A program made the position numbers and the translations under genes. The notes under the pieces were generated by a model. It did no database searches. It had not been told where the DNA came from and saw only the letters and a program-made list of their open reading frames with translations. Source: Neelides folsomi (lineage: Eukaryota; Arthropoda; Collembola; Neelipleona; Neelidae). From it: a stretch of 64,000 bases of DNA. The stretch lies in the NCBI GenBank assembly GCA_034687125.1, contig JAQGBZ010000104.1, positions 62,001 to 126,000 of the forward strand, written 5' to 3'. Below, piece by piece: positions 27,601 to 41,284 of this stretch; position 1 is the stretch's first letter; each line of letters opens with the position of its first letter.

Positions 27601-30480
27601 AAATCGCTCACAATACTCCGTGTGGGGAGGGAGGGTAAACAGTGGAGGGAGGACGAAGAATCTCTCGGTGAGGCATTTCATGCAGGATGAGTTGCGGAGG
27701 AGACTTAATCGCATCAAACAGCGGAGAGAACAGGAGAGATTTAAAGGGAGAGGATGTGTGTGTATGTGCGTGGAGCGCATGAAGCCCTCTGCTAATCCGA
27801 CCGTTATCCACTAATAACAGGGCCCCTGCCAATAATAAAACAATCATGGAAAACAGCCCCGTTCCCCGCGGGGACTTTTCCAGGGAAGGGAGCTGAGGAC
27901 AAAAGGAGGCGGATTGAGCCGTCGCGTCTCTACAGCATGTCAACAGAAAATTGAATTGAAGCGGAGAGGCTGTGGATAAGAGAGGGAATTGAATCCGGAT
28001 GAGCCTTCCATTGCCTCCCCTTGTTTGGAAATGAGGATAAATGGCGACATCCTCTCTAATGTGATTTAATGAAGAAATCTGCATATTGGGACTATAGGCC
28101 TATCCCATCCTGAGGTGGTAATAAGACCCATAGCTGAGCCATAGCTTCCCCGCTCATATGATTGAACTGCGGGAGCCAATTGAGAGATTCATCTGGAAAC
28201 ATGGGACAAATGAATCTCGCCTTTATTCCCATTTCCTCTCCACTCAAGTGCGGACGAGGAGTTAGGGGACAATTACGGGTAAGAGGAGAGCCCCAATTAC
28301 ACCTCCAGAGGAAAAGCGACGTCTTCAAAGCTCCTTCGATAATGTAATAATTTACTTCGTGCACGTCGAGGGAGAGATGGATCCATATCTCCGAGCCCAG
28401 AAATTCCATTTCCGCTCCGAGGGGATTTTTACGGGTGGATGGAACCGCGACTCCATTCCTCATCCCGCAAGCATTGATTTAATCAATTTATCCTCCACGA
28501 ATACATTTACTAAAAGGAAGATCCCAAACCTCAATTCCATTCCTTCCGTAGATGGATATAATAGGGCAGCGATATGAGGGATTCTTCGTAATAAATTTTA
28601 CATTAGCTCCTTCCCATTCCTTCGAGATATTTGAAAAAGTTCCAAAGTGATAGGAAGGTGCCAAATGGAAATTCACGGTTTCTCAACACTCATATTTCAT
28701 ATATGAATTCGGCATTTAATGCTTATGCAATTACTATAAAACTCGGGTTGTTGGAGCATGGTTTGAGCAGGTTTATAAACCATATACGGTGAACACTTGG
28801 AAGGAATATTCAAGGAGTTGTGTGGGAATAATATGGATGGTGGGTTACATGTAGTGGTAAAGGGTTGGTCGGAGCAAAGACGATCCCTAACCATCGGGAA
28901 TAATAAAAAGGAAGGGGTGAGGATGTCGATAAAGAGCATTATGGTAATGTTCTTGTTTTTCCGGACGGCCGGTGATGGGATGACGGCTGAAAGGGAAAAT
29001 GGCTCTAGACCCGGTCCGTGAAAAGCGTGTTTAAAATAAATATCCACAAGTAAGGGTGTTCCAGCTGCTTCATTACACAATGAGGGAGTGTCGAAAAATT
29101 TTTAATTGAAATTTAGGAGGAGGAGACGGCGGCCGACGTGTGGCCGATTACTCCGTTCACTCCCTTTGAGACAATGGGAAATTCGTTCCGCCTGGAGGTC
29201 GTTAATAAATTAAGACTGCCGTCGTCCAACACTCCCATATCGTTCCAGAGCATACTGTTACCCGGGTGTCTTCAGACACTCGATACTTAGGAGTCTTTTA
29301 CTAGTCTTACTACTGGAATTTTGCTATGGAATAATTATGATTTTCCTCCCTTCCTTCCGCCTTCATTTTTCATCTCTTATTTAATCCCTCTGGAGAGATT
29401 TTCAGAGGAGCGGAACGTCACCAGTTTCTTTCTCCCCGTCGAAAAATGGGAATTTATATGGTGATTTTTCATCACAAATTGAAAGTTCTTTTCCATATAG
29501 GCCCAGATCCCGTTTCACTCCGTATTCAACCAGAGCTTCGCTCGAGCTGGGCTGAATGTAAAGTTGTTGGAGAAGAACAGGGCCCCTTAATTTACAATTG
29601 GAGCTTCTGAAATGTGAATGAGGATTTTTCATATTCATACAGTGTGCCTGTCTCCGGCGGAGTTATGAGCACAATATGTACATTTCAACTTTTCTTTTTC
29701 TCCCCGCTTGGATTATTAATGGGGGAAAACCTTATTGTTTTCAAAGCTTTTAGTACCTCATTGGGAAGGACCAAGAAAGTTTGGAGATCTCAAAACGCTT
29801 CTTCCTTTCCACTTCATTACTTCACAATTTACTTATGCATCTTCTCCCGCTTCCATAACTCAGCCAGAGAATTCATTTTTTCTCTCGAGGCTAAATAAAA
29901 GATTAGCCTCTCTTCCCCTCCTGCCCGAGGAATGAGAGTTGGGTTAATCTGGCGGATCGGAAAAAGTGTTAAGCGGGGTCGATTTGTAATTTCACTCTCC
30001 GCCCGCCCATTCCTCTCTTTCTTCCTTCCACCGCCCTCGAAGTTTTTCCTTCGACCTCGCTCCGGTCCACAAATCACAATTGGGCTGGTGATTGAATCTG
30101 GTGCTCAATATCAAATCCACTTACTTTCCTTCCTCACCTTACACATTTCGATACATTGTGATTCGGAAAAGGAAATGGAGTCACCGCCTCGAATTCCATT
30201 TTACCCATTTTTACCATTATGTGATTACTATATTACATGCCATGCACCCTTAAATTTTTTATTTGCATCATTGAACTCGTGGAATTTTCTCAAGAAATTG
30301 AAGGACCATTCAATTATCCAAATGCCAATTATTTAAATTATTGCCAATTATTTAAAAACCAGAAAATTGTTTTCGTTTCAAAGCTTATTGAAAGGAGAGC
30401 AATTTAAAAGGGAAGGAATCAAATTAGCCTCAAAATTTTTTGAGCGTAGTAAAAGGAAATGAAAGGATTTGTTTGCTTTC
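24700..30480. other. gene-poor region upstream of the unknown gene
   Basis: No supported gene on either strand. Composition stays moderate in GC, with many purine and pyrimidine runs. Candidate frames are short and overlap on both strands without codon bias. The stretch may be a long 5' intron or upstream regulatory DNA. Confidence 0.5.
30324..30356. repeat. 14-bp direct repeat
   Basis: GCCAATTATTTAAA occurs at 30324-30337 and again at 30343-30356, separated by five bases. It lies about 125 bases upstream of the acceptor of the first coding exon of the unknown gene. It may be a small local duplication or a pair of binding sites. Confidence 0.6.
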
Positions 30481-30498
30481 CAGAGTCAATAGAAAAAG

Positions 30499-33400
30499 AT
30501 GAGGAGCATGAACGGATCGGGGCCGGGTGGCGGAAACGGCGGCCCCTCCGGTGGCGGAACCGGTCCTTCCATTGGAAACACCGGGTCTTCAGCCGCAACT
30601 CCCATCTCATCCCCTGATCGAACAATGATGGGCCTCGGGCTTGGCCTCGGTCTTGGCGGTTACGGCGGCCCGCCGGCCCTCCCCGTTCCAGAATTCAAAC
30701 ACCACGCAGACTTCCTTTCCCGCCTCCTCGCCGCGACTCCAAGTTACATGAACGAGCTGGGCAATCCACCACCTGGATTTTTCTCCGATTGGCTCCGTCG
30801 GCTCGTGACGAAGCCCGGGGGCGGGATGCCGGGCGGGAACGGGACCCCCCAGCAACGGACATCTCCCCTTGGATTTCCCGGGCAAGAGCGGAATGGGGGG
30901 TCAAGTCCCTCTGGAGTTCCCCCTCCTCTCTCGGAAGGGAACAATGGGAAGCGGAGAAAGCGGGCAAGGTTGAGTGACCATGGGACCACCGGCGGCCAAC
31001 ATCCTCCAGCTCATCTCCATCATCTTGGGGTAACGATCCACGTCTCAATTTATTCCAGTCCCTCCCTTGGGATCCGAAAAGAGAGCCGTATAGCCAAGTG
31101 GGCAATAAAAGGAAGAAGGCTATAGGAAAGAATAAAGGTTATGGGCTGGTATAGGGGATTCCCCCAGTGAGAGTTGGGTTCAGAGGCCATTGAATCGTAA
31201 AGGACCCTCATTACATGCAAGGGAGTACTTGGAGCCCCATCACCGCGCCATCATCAATCCCTTTCCCCCGAACAACTCCCCTCCCCAATCAAACAGAGAA
31301 AAACTGGAGAGGAGGAGCATTATGCATACATAGTTAATTGACAGGAGTCCGTGGAAAGTCGCGAAAGGTTGGGTGGGAAAGATAATGCGAAGCCCGGAGT
31401 TGCCACTCTGCCCGGCACTTTAATTCTTAAAGAGGAGACAAATTGAGCTTTGCGGTTCTCAACTCCTTCCTTTTCAATCAATTAAGGTTAATTCCTCCCA
31501 GCCCTTCTAATCCCATTCCCAGGGAAAGACGGTTATTTACACCGTTTGGCATCGACTCCATTTACTCTCGTAAACCTCCACATCGGAATCCAAATCAATT
31601 TTATGGAAAAGGAGCTTGCCAAACAAGCAGTTATGATACCGGCGAGGGCACCCACTCACCCCAACCACACATAGGAAAAAAGGGAATTAGTATCGATTGT
31701 GTGTGTATTTGTGAATTAGGATTCATGGAGTGGCGGAGGGGAGGGAGATGATTCTCCCGCATCGATCCTCCCTCTCCTGATTATCCCCATTGAAAAGGCA
31801 ATTGACTGCCCTTCCCCCCTCCCAATTATAAATGCGCAGAGCTAAGCGGAAAATGGGGCTTAAGTGGAGCTCGAGCCCTCGAGAGGAGCTCTAATAAGGA
31901 GGTCACCCATTAATGCCCGGAAAAATGCCACTCATCTCTTCCCGAAGAGATAAATGAATCCCCGGGAGAATAAGTAGGATTTTTACATGACTCATAATCC
32001 CTTGTCTATGCTCCCCCATCCACTATTATTATTAAAACCATGAGGACCGTGAGAAAGGGATCTAATGACAATCGCACTCTGATCAATTCTGAATCAATGT
32101 GGAGAGACATTAGAATTATTTTGGGAGGGTTCGTGCGAGGTCCTCGTTACGAGATTATTGCGTGTGAAATGGCCCATTGTCATCCGACAAGGGAAGTCAC
32201 ATTGACGGGCCGCTCCCCTCCACCCATCATGATGGATCGGACCTGAAATATTGATGGCTTGCAAGGAAACCTCACTCAATGAGGAAAGATATTTTATACA
32301 CTCCCGGAGTCCATGAACATGCGGGAATCTTGAGCCAGCATGTCATTAGAATGTCAGTGGTTCCCCTTTTATACTCCGGGTCGAGGGAAATGTTCGAGAG
32401 AGGAGTTGAGGCGTTTGATAATATTCCGCTTTATAAACCATAGTGAGCCATCCTTTAATAATGACCTGAGTAAACCAAGGAGTCGCCTAAATATATTTTA
32501 CACCGTCGCCATTTTCCAACTCCTTTCCACGACATTACCAATATGGGGACATATAAAGTTGGAAAGTGGTGGGAGCTCGTAAGTAGCTCCGGGCTTTATT
32601 ACAATCCGCCCGCCCCTCCGAATAAATTGACTGATTAGTCAGGCTCATTTTCAACGTTACTATTTTATGAGGCGCCTCTTCATTATCACTCATTTATGGA
32701 GACACGGCCTCACACTTCTCTTTCCCATATCTACTTATAATGGCCCTCATTAAATCCATCTCCACTCAAGAATTATTATAAATTTATATGTAGGATATAC
32801 AAATATTAGCACAATGGAGATTACAATTTTTCGATAGAATTTTTTTTATTAAAAATTATAAAAAAAGGATTAATAACTGTTCTAAACCGGTAATATAAGA
32901 AGGATCTTCGGGATAAATGAGATGATGATGTAATGATGGAAAAGATGAAAAGAATGGCAAAATTGAAAAATTAATTCCTTCCTTTCATCTTTACCGCATA
33001 AAAAAGTATGAAATGTATTTATTAATTTCCCCGTGTTGGAACATTATTTGGAAAAGAAGACGTTTCATGGTTCAGTGGATAATTAAAGGAGTTTCCTGTA
33101 ATATAAAGATAATTTCCGCTCAATTCCTTCAACTACGCCGTTGAGCCTTGGGCGTAACTTCGTTTACTTTTAAAGTAACTTATTACATCTACTAAATGTA
33201 AGTAATAGTTATATGGAATAAAATGAGGAATTTAAGTGGATTTCAATCCAAATTTCATCTTTGGCTCTTTCTCTTTCTTAACTCTTCTTAAGATGAGATC
33301 AACTCAATAAAACCAATTTTACAAACTCGTGACGTTGAATGACCCAAATGGGAAATTCCTAAAGAAAAGACTTTTTTTAAACTGCGAAATTAATTTGGTT

Positions 33401-36186
33401 TTTTGAATGATCGAAAATTGAGGAATGTTTTTCTCTCATTGAAGGAAAAAGAATCTAATCAAAAACTACTTAGAATTTTTCCTCTTTGATTCCCATTTCC
33501 CCTCTCTAGACGTTTTCATTAATTTTGAACCTTTTGTTCTTTGGGTTCCTTTATGTACATAACATACCTAATTTAAAAGGAACTTCTCTATAACTCGGTC
33601 TATTAGGAGAACTAAAGGAGAAACCTTGTCATTTATTTTCTCCTCTGCTCAAACCGTCAAACTCACTCGAGGGGATTTAATTTCAATTATGTCGAGGAGA
33701 GAAAGAGAGAATAAGCATAAAGTATAGTTTTTATGAAATTGAAATAAAAAGTAAAAGTTGATAATTGGAAGAGGGGAATTCTTTGTTCAATTATACGACT
33801 TCTTTTTTCTCCAAAAAATATCAAATTAAATCTCCCTTTGAATATTGTACAGTTTCCATGAAATTCGTAAAGGTTTTTTGAGTCTTCCCTTTACCTTTAT
33901 TATTCAAAATAAACTCACAGAGCTACTTACTTACCTTTCATAAACCATCATGTTACATGTCTATCATGCATAGGAATTGAAATACGCAGAAACGCAGAAT
34001 AAATAAATAATTTGACCATTAAATGTCATATACCTAGGCTGTCTTTGTGAGGAAGTATCTGACCGAGTTTATAAGAGGATAGATGCAAAAGAAATTGGAG
34101 CTAATAAGTTGACTTTATGTTTGTAAAGTTGGCGGAAATGGTGAAAGTTGGCGGTCGAGGAATGTTTGCAGGGTTTAAATTCGAAGGTTGATGGAAGTGA
34201 ATGGGAGTTGTTGAGAAGTTTTCCCTTCTCCTTTGGGGAGGAAAAATATGGAAAAAGTCCATTTGATAATTGGGAAGGTTGGGAGGGTGAAGTCAATGGG
34301 TTGACATATATTTAATAGAAAACTTGTCCAATAATGATAGGGGGGATATTTACACTTCCTCCTTTCTCAAAGAGTTAAGTGGAAATAATAGAAGAATTTC
34401 CCAAGAAATCATAAGACCCATCAACTCACTCGAACCCTAAAATCAACAAAGAGGGGAATTGAAGCAGCTAAGTCCTATAGTTCTCCATGTAAGACCGGAC
34501 ATAGTATATACCTATTATATGAATTTATATGGTATAACTCGGGTTAACTCCCCCGCCCACCCGGGTCCGGGTAGCCTGAGATGAAAGGCGAGATTTGATT
34601 AAAAGAACTCTAACAGGTCGAAGGGCTAATCAGAAAAAGGCCTTAATGGAATGAGAATTCCTTCATGGGGAAATGAGAGGAATATTTGTGGAGGAAGGAA
34701 ATATGAAACAAGGCCTTGTTTCCCCCCTCCGATTACACCTAATGGAGATTGAGTTGAGTGATGATAAAGTGCCGATTTCTTTTTTTGGCAGGGAAAGGAC
34801 GGTGAGACTCCAAGGGGTCCGCTCGGCTCGCCGTCTTCGTCCCCGGGTGGGCTGAACCCGTTCGGTGGGACTCATCCTTTCTGGTTCTTCCCGCCCTTCC
34901 TCCCCAGTCCCTACACCCTCAACATGAACATGTCGATGAATATGAATCTCCCCGGAGGAAACTCGTTTCTTCAACAGCAGCAGCCCTCGGTCTCGGAATT
35001 GTTCCGTGGCCATCCTGACAATCTCAACCTCCTGCCGCCGACCCATCACCCCCACAGTCTCCCACACTTCAGTCCCCCGAACCCACTGGAGGGAAATCGA
35101 AAAGCGTCTCCCGCAGCAACCAATTTGAATGACCTATCAAGCAAATTGTACACAACGAAGCATCCGCCGCTCAGCAGCCCTTCCCTTCTCCGCCCCACAG
35201 AGCGGGAGAAGAAGCCGCCGACGAAGGTGGCGAAAGGGTCAAGCAATAAAGGTTCGAGCTTCTCCATCTCCCGCCTCACGTCCCCGTCGCCGACGAGCGG
35301 GGGAGGAATCGTGTCTCCCGTGGGAGCGTCTGGGCGAAAAGGAAACAAGGGGAGAGAGGAGACCGAAGAGGGCAACGGGTCGGAGCCGGGGATCTGCGTT
35401 GATTTACGGGTTTCGGGTCGGATCTGGGAGAGCAGTGGGAGTGGGTCCGGGAGTGGATCTGCTCCACCACCTCGCTCGATCTATAAACCCCTGTCAGCCT
35501 TCCGTGACCCGAGCGACATAAATCTCCTGAGCTCGTCCCGACGGTCCAACTCGAGCACCTCCTCGTCCCCGGCCTCCTCCAGGAGCCGCGAGGTCCCAGA
35601 GGCTCTTGAGCCAATCGAGCCCCCGCCGAGGCGGCGAACGTCCAGCGGCCGCCCGCTCTCAACCCGCTACGTCCTCAAGAACCTCAACGCCATTTACCAG
35701 AGCATTCGCCCGCCCATTAATAACCATTACCCAAGGCCCAAGGACTCCATCAATAATCATTCCTTCTCTGACGAAGAACAGCAGACGACGTCGGAGGACG
35801 AGGAAAAACTGTTTGGCCATTCTGAGTCCCTTGCTCTGGTGGTGCCGAAGCCGAAGACGCCGCTGTTTCACCAAATGGCCCTCCTTGCCAACTCCTCGGC
35901 CGGAAACAACAATAACAATAACAACAATGGGAAGCTGAGGGGCTTTCGTGGGGATGAGCTCGGGAAAGTGAAAGTGGAAAAGGAGGAAGCAAACGAGCGA
36001 GAACCGGAATCCTTCCCGCGGTCCCATCTTTCCCCAGTTCCGGCCGAACCAGCTAAAGATTCCGAGGAAGAGAAAGGCGAGGAGATCCGGGGAGGGGACA
36101 AAATCGGAGGGTCGGGAGGAAATGAAAATGACGAGGATTTCGTCAACGTCCTCTCGGATGAAGCCGAATCAGAGGATTTCTCATAG
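30499..36186 (+). CDS. unrecognised low-complexity nuclear-type protein (2 exons, 641 residues)
   Basis: Exons are 30499-31029 and 34792-36186, separated by a 3762-base phase-0 intron with donor GGG/GTAACG and acceptor TTTTTTTGGCAG. The frame stays open upstream of the ATG at 34924 back to that acceptor, which supports the join. Exon 1 starts after an acceptor at 30482, and an in-frame TAG between that acceptor and the ATG fixes the start at 30499 or 30508. Residues 1-65 are Gly/Ser-rich. An ordered-looking segment follows near 70-105 (ADFLSRLL, FFSDWLRRLV). A basic KRRKRAR at about 154-160 looks like a nuclear signal. The second exon encodes Pro/Ser/Asn-rich sequence, an ordered YVLKNLNAIYQSIRPP near residue 430, an Asn run and an acidic end. 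I see no zinc finger, homeodomain or other named domain. GC-rich codon use contrasts with the 41-53 kb genes. A transcriptional regulator is a guess. Confidence 0.7.
31030..34791 (+). other. long intron of the unknown gene
   Basis: No additional coding exon could be supported inside. In particular there is no zinc-finger cysteine pattern and no homeobox WFQNRR signature in any frame that I could see. An extra phase-0 exon cannot be excluded. The right half (32.8-34.4 kb) is AT-rich; the left half is more balanced. Confidence 0.55.
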
Positions 36187-39100
36187 AGACCCGATCTAAT
36201 CTACTTGTCGTGAGATAAGTCACGAATTTTTATAATCTTTGCCCTTTACGGGGGAGAAGTGTATTTTATGGAAGAGATTCTCCTCCATTACTCTCACGGT
36301 CCACTGGGCTCGAATCCCATCTTCGACCCATCAACCGGAAACTCCATAAATTCCCGGAGCAACTATCTCAAGTTTTCCCCATGTAATGGCTCCACGGTAT
36401 TCCTCGAACCCGCAGGTAAAAGATCCACAAGGAAAATATAAATACATAAATAGGAGAATTATTAATAATTGGAAACTCTTGTGATCGTCCTCTCCCGGCC
36501 CTTGTGCGTCTCTTCCCATGTATTTCAGCTCTCAATCTCGTTGAAGATCTCTAATCCAATTTTACCTTTAGTGTCAACGGAGCGGAGAATTTAGAGAAAT
36601 CTCCCTCTGGGTCAATTTAACGTTGACGTGCAAGCCGTGTGATTTCATTCCAAACTTTCCCCTTCTCCCTCGATCCCAAACTCCATAGATATAAAATTCA
36701 AAAAGTGTGTTGAAGTTCTGGGAACCCGAACCTTACGAATGTGCTCAGAGCTTTACATTTAACTGCGAACTCATAAAGTGTGGTTAGTCATCTCATACAT
36801 ACCATTTAAACCATGTTTATTTAAACTCTACAATACTTATATATTACATAATTGTTAAATGATAATATTTCTAGAAAGAAGATAAAATTAAATAATTAAC
36901 GAGTGTATTTCTATTCACCATTTTTAGTCAGTATTATCTAGAGTATTTAATATGTATTTAAGTAATTGATTGTGAATCATTCTTTTTAACTCTTATTCGA
37001 AATTTATAAAAATTTGCAGAATTGCAAAAAAAATTGTGTACTAATATGAAATACATACCTATATAAAATTAGTAATATTTAAGTAATATTGGATGAAAGT
37101 TGTGAAGTATTGTTAATAAGCTTTCTTAAGACAACTTTGAAGTGACAATGAGGTAAATTAAATACGATAAATAGAGGTTTAATTATCGTACCTTGCCCGG
37201 TTCTGTTAATTGTAAATTCCTTTAAAATAGGAAAATGATATGAAAATGAATAATTAAATGAATGAATGTCAATTGAAATAGTTTCATCTATTTACTATAT
37301 CAAACTATTATCAAGTTTATGATCAAAAACGATTTACAAATTAAACTCATCCAAATCATGATTTATTTTCTATAAATAACATATTATTAATTTATACATT
37401 AAGTTCCGCTTTAAGTAATCTATTCATTTATTCAAAATACTATAATTTGTGATAGATTAAAATTAATGTGTAATATTTTAATGGGTCTTGGAAAGTATCT
37501 ATTAAATCGTGAATATTAATTGAGTCTGTTTTTATTGAAATAGCCTTTGTGCACTTAAACGGGTGGCATTGAGAGCTCATTAAACATGGAATTGATGCTT
37601 GGTTTATTGTCTCTCATAAAATCATGAACGTGTCATCTTTGATCCTAAATAGGTATTTATAATAAACATTAATGTTCTCAAATGCAGTTCATCAAACTTG
37701 TTTTTAATAATTAATTTTGAGTAATTTTAGTAGTAACCATCACCTATCTATGGTATAAGTTTTTATTACTTTGTTTGTTTTTTTATAAAGCTTTAAATAT
37801 TAATATTCAATGAAACTTGTTAAAGAATTTAGTTTTAATAAATAGCCATTTACTTTAGATTTTAATAATCCATTATGGAATTTTTATGAAAGTAACTTAA
37901 GTGGAAATATAAAGTAATTTTGTGTTTATTTACTTTATTTTATTTATCGATATTTTGGATAAAAAAGGTTTAATTAATGAATTGATAGCATGGGGAAAGG
38001 ACATTTATTCCCTACAAGTGCCTTTAAAAGAAAGAGATAAAAACGTGAAGGTAAAATTAATGATCAAAGTGCTTGGAGTGAATTCATCATGGTCTGAAAG
38101 AAAAACTCATTTTATTCCATCAGTTCCTTGATTTCCCTTTAAAAAAGAGAACAAAGGAGGGGAAATAAATGTAAGTTGGATTGATGTGGGGTTCGGGACG
38201 AGGTGGCTCGGATCTCCCGATCTGTCGTATTTCTCCTCCCGAGATCTCCGAATGGAAGAATCAAACATTTCTCTTCCTAAGCAGCTTGTTTGCATAAAAA
38301 TCAATAGGGAGCGAGAGAAAAAAGTGGTGGGGAAGAAAGTGAGGAGAGTTCGTGGTCGGAGCCGAGATTCCGCAAGAAACCTCTCCAAGGCTCTTCGCAA
38401 TCCTTATTACTTCCCTCCCCTCCTCCCTATCTCTTCTTCCCCTCCCTATATAGGTCTCATCTCCACCCTGGCAGAATAAAACATCTCTTTCCCGCTCCAT
38501 TCCCAAACGGAGGTGGGAAGAAGAGACAGCTGGATATTATGAGACACAGGAAGTAATTCCCTTATACAAAACTTCCCTCTGAAGACGAGTAATCCAGAGA
38601 GGACTTGAAGTTGATTTGCAATTTAAATCTTCCACCAGCCCCCTCCTTGAGGGAATTCGAAAAAAGAGAAATTAATTGAATTCTACTTGATTCACTTGAG
38701 CTCCGAATAAGCTCTCTACTCTCCCTGCCTAAACTCATTATGCAAATCCCCTTCCTCACACGACGTTCGGCTCCCTGCTCCAATTTTTATACCTTCGCCA
38801 ATGAATAATTCCCACACGTCTCTCCCCATTACAATATTAGTTAGTTAGCCATTCAGCCCCAAGCCCACCCCGCTCCAGAGAACAAATACAATTAAGGGTT
38901 CTTGCCCATTCATTCCCAACCCTGAATGATAAAAATGAAAGACGATTGAAATATGAATATTCTTTTGGAAAGCACTAATGGAGGAGAAGAAGGATGAAAG
39001 AGAAAATGATTGGTGGAGCCAATTTCTCACGACTGATTGAGTAAGTGTATGAGGGTTAGAAGGAAAAAATAACAAGTTCTAAGCCGAGTCGATTGAGGAT

Positions 39101-41227
39101 AAAAAGAGAGGTAAAAGTGAAGGAGGGAGAGAGAGATCATGAAATGAGTTAATATCCGACCAGTCCGCGGATTTTTCCGTCCGAATAAGCTTTCTCTCTC
39201 TCTCTTTTCTTCCCTCCTATATAAGAGATAAGAAATGTCTGGGAGTAAATTAGGAGCCGCTCTTTACTCAAAAGGACGCTCTCATCTTTCTTCATTCTCA
39301 ACATCGTTGAGTTGGGCGAGAGAGCTGGGGAAAGGAAGGAGACGACAAGTTCCTTCCGCTCCTTTTCTCTCGTATGTGATCGCTCGGGGATTATTCCTTC
39401 CAAGATTAAAATTCCTCCAGGAGGAAGAGAGAGAGAGAGAAATTGAATCACTTTTTTATGCTATCACATTTCAAAGACCCTTCTCACTTCCCATTTTAAT
39501 TTATTCCAAAGGAATCAAAGACAGGATTTTCAATTATGTTCAACAGGAAGCCGTTGGAGTGCTGGGATATCAATTGACTCCCGCTTTAATAAACTATCCC
39601 TATCTGCAATGAAAGCAGCCTGCACCGGGAGAAACCTTTTATGAGAAATTAAATGAGGAGCTTCGGATACACATTCGGATTCTCTTTCAAACTTTTTCCC
39701 AGCCCAGGCACTTGAACATGTAAATGAACCGTTATTCGGAGAGAAGAGGTTCGAAATCCTAAGAGTGATCCTCCTCCTTTGAGCCCTGCTAGTCAATGTT
39801 GAGAACATAGGCCAGGGGATTCCTCGGATTCTTCCCCTATCCCCATTATATTCATTAAGACGTGTTTGAGAGAGAGTGATGAAGAAAGTTTTTAATCCGA
39901 GCTTAAATTCTCAATTTGAATCCGACTCGCCCTACACGTAGAGATACATCGGAGGGGCGTCTTTATTGCCCTCCTTCGGGTAAGAGTGTGAGGAGCTTTG
40001 GGAAGGGGCTTAACTCCCCGAAAGGGATTCCAATAAAATCTCGAGAGGACCGGGCTAAATGGGAAAGGCGGTTGAGGAAAGTAAAAAAGTAAATTGATGC
40101 AAAAGAGCTAGGAGGAATCGAGGTGGAAATAATATTATGTCGAGGCTCAGACTCTAAGTGAAAGTCTACACGACCGACTCATCCCTTTGCTTATTCTTCC
40201 CTTTTTAATGCGTCTTTTTTTTATGGAGCTCCTCAGCTCCCCTCAAAGCCCATCATAATTCGGAAGAGGTAGGAGGATTGTGAATAGAGGGGAAAACTCT
40301 CTCCCAGTTCTTAACACGGAGAAATTACTTTACTCCGTCTCTATCTAATGCTTCCCATTCATTTCCAACATGAGCCCCCAACACAAACCATTGAATTCAC
40401 CTTACACATTTTCTACCATTTAGGATCCACTTCGCATACATTACATTCCCCCTTCACCTAATGTGCCAAAAGAATGGTCTTCAAATGCTTAGCAGGTCCA
40501 TACAGAAGGCAATATAATATTATTATCTTCCATAATATCACTATTTACATGTATTTATATTTCTCTACTGGGAGTGGGGAAATAGTTAATACATAATATT
40601 ATCATATACCTATGTATATGTAATAATAGGGAAAGTTCCATGGCACGTTGTCAGGAGTCAGAGGACGTCTGTTATTCAATCCGTGACGAGCGACGGTTGA
40701 GGAGGATCATGATGGGGAAAGTGAGTGTCTTTGATGGCGGAGGGTTTTAGAGTTTCGTGGCCCATTTGGGCATTCAGCCGCTCTTTTGCTGTCATTCAAG
40801 AGATGAGGGAAGCGGCGGTAAGGAAGGAGGAATACAAAGCGGCCGATTAAGAACACCAACGACACATTCAGGTGAATCCCCTTCTTCCGCGACCATAAAT
40901 AAACCAACTGTTTTTATGGGATCAATTCCTCTGAAAATAAAAGTGGATTCTCAGGCAGAATAACAATTTCCTTCAATCTTATTGATTCGGAGGAGCTGAG
41001 GAGTGAAAGATCCATTTACAGGTTTAAACACCTCTTAATACACTCGAAGGATCCTCTTTTATGTCACCCATTAAATGTTTTTATTCATATCCCCTGCCGT
41101 CATATCTTTCGGTGTAGTTAAAGATCCTAAACGACTCTTTTAGCAATTTAACGACCCTCCTTTGTTATTCCCCTTTATATCACATTTGCAAATGAAGTCG
41201 AAAAAAGTAAATTCAAATTATTGCGAA
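36187..41227. other. gene-poor region with an AT-rich core
   Basis: It begins with the 3' UTR of the unknown gene, whose poly(A) site I could not fix. 36.7-38.0 kb is strongly AT-rich. 38.1-41.1 kb returns to the mixed, run-rich composition seen at 20-30 kb. No protein with family similarity and no RNA gene was recognised on either strand. Confidence 0.5.
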
Positions 41228-41233
41228 TTTATT
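41228..41233 (-). terminator. poly(A) signal of the PHB-depolymerase-like gene
   Basis: On the minus strand AATAAA lies about 52 bases beyond the stop codon. Confidence 0.6.
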
Positions 41234-41284
41234 TAGGAGAGAAGAAAAAAATCAATAAAATGTGGGGACCAAGTTTTCAAATAT

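Noticed and set aside
30607-31105. Overlapping minus-strand open frames opposite the first exon of the unknown gene
   Set aside because: GC-rich DNA is poor in stops, so several frames are open. The plus strand is preferred because it has in-phase splice sites to a second long exon.
34663-35375. Minus-strand open frames opposite the second exon of the unknown gene
   Set aside because: Same reason: shadows of a GC-rich coding exon. The plus frame is open for 465 codons, from the acceptor to a stop after an acidic tail.
36303-36330. tRNA-like B box, GGCTCGAATCCC
   Set aside because: No A box at the right distance upstream and no acceptor or anticodon stem could be drawn around it.
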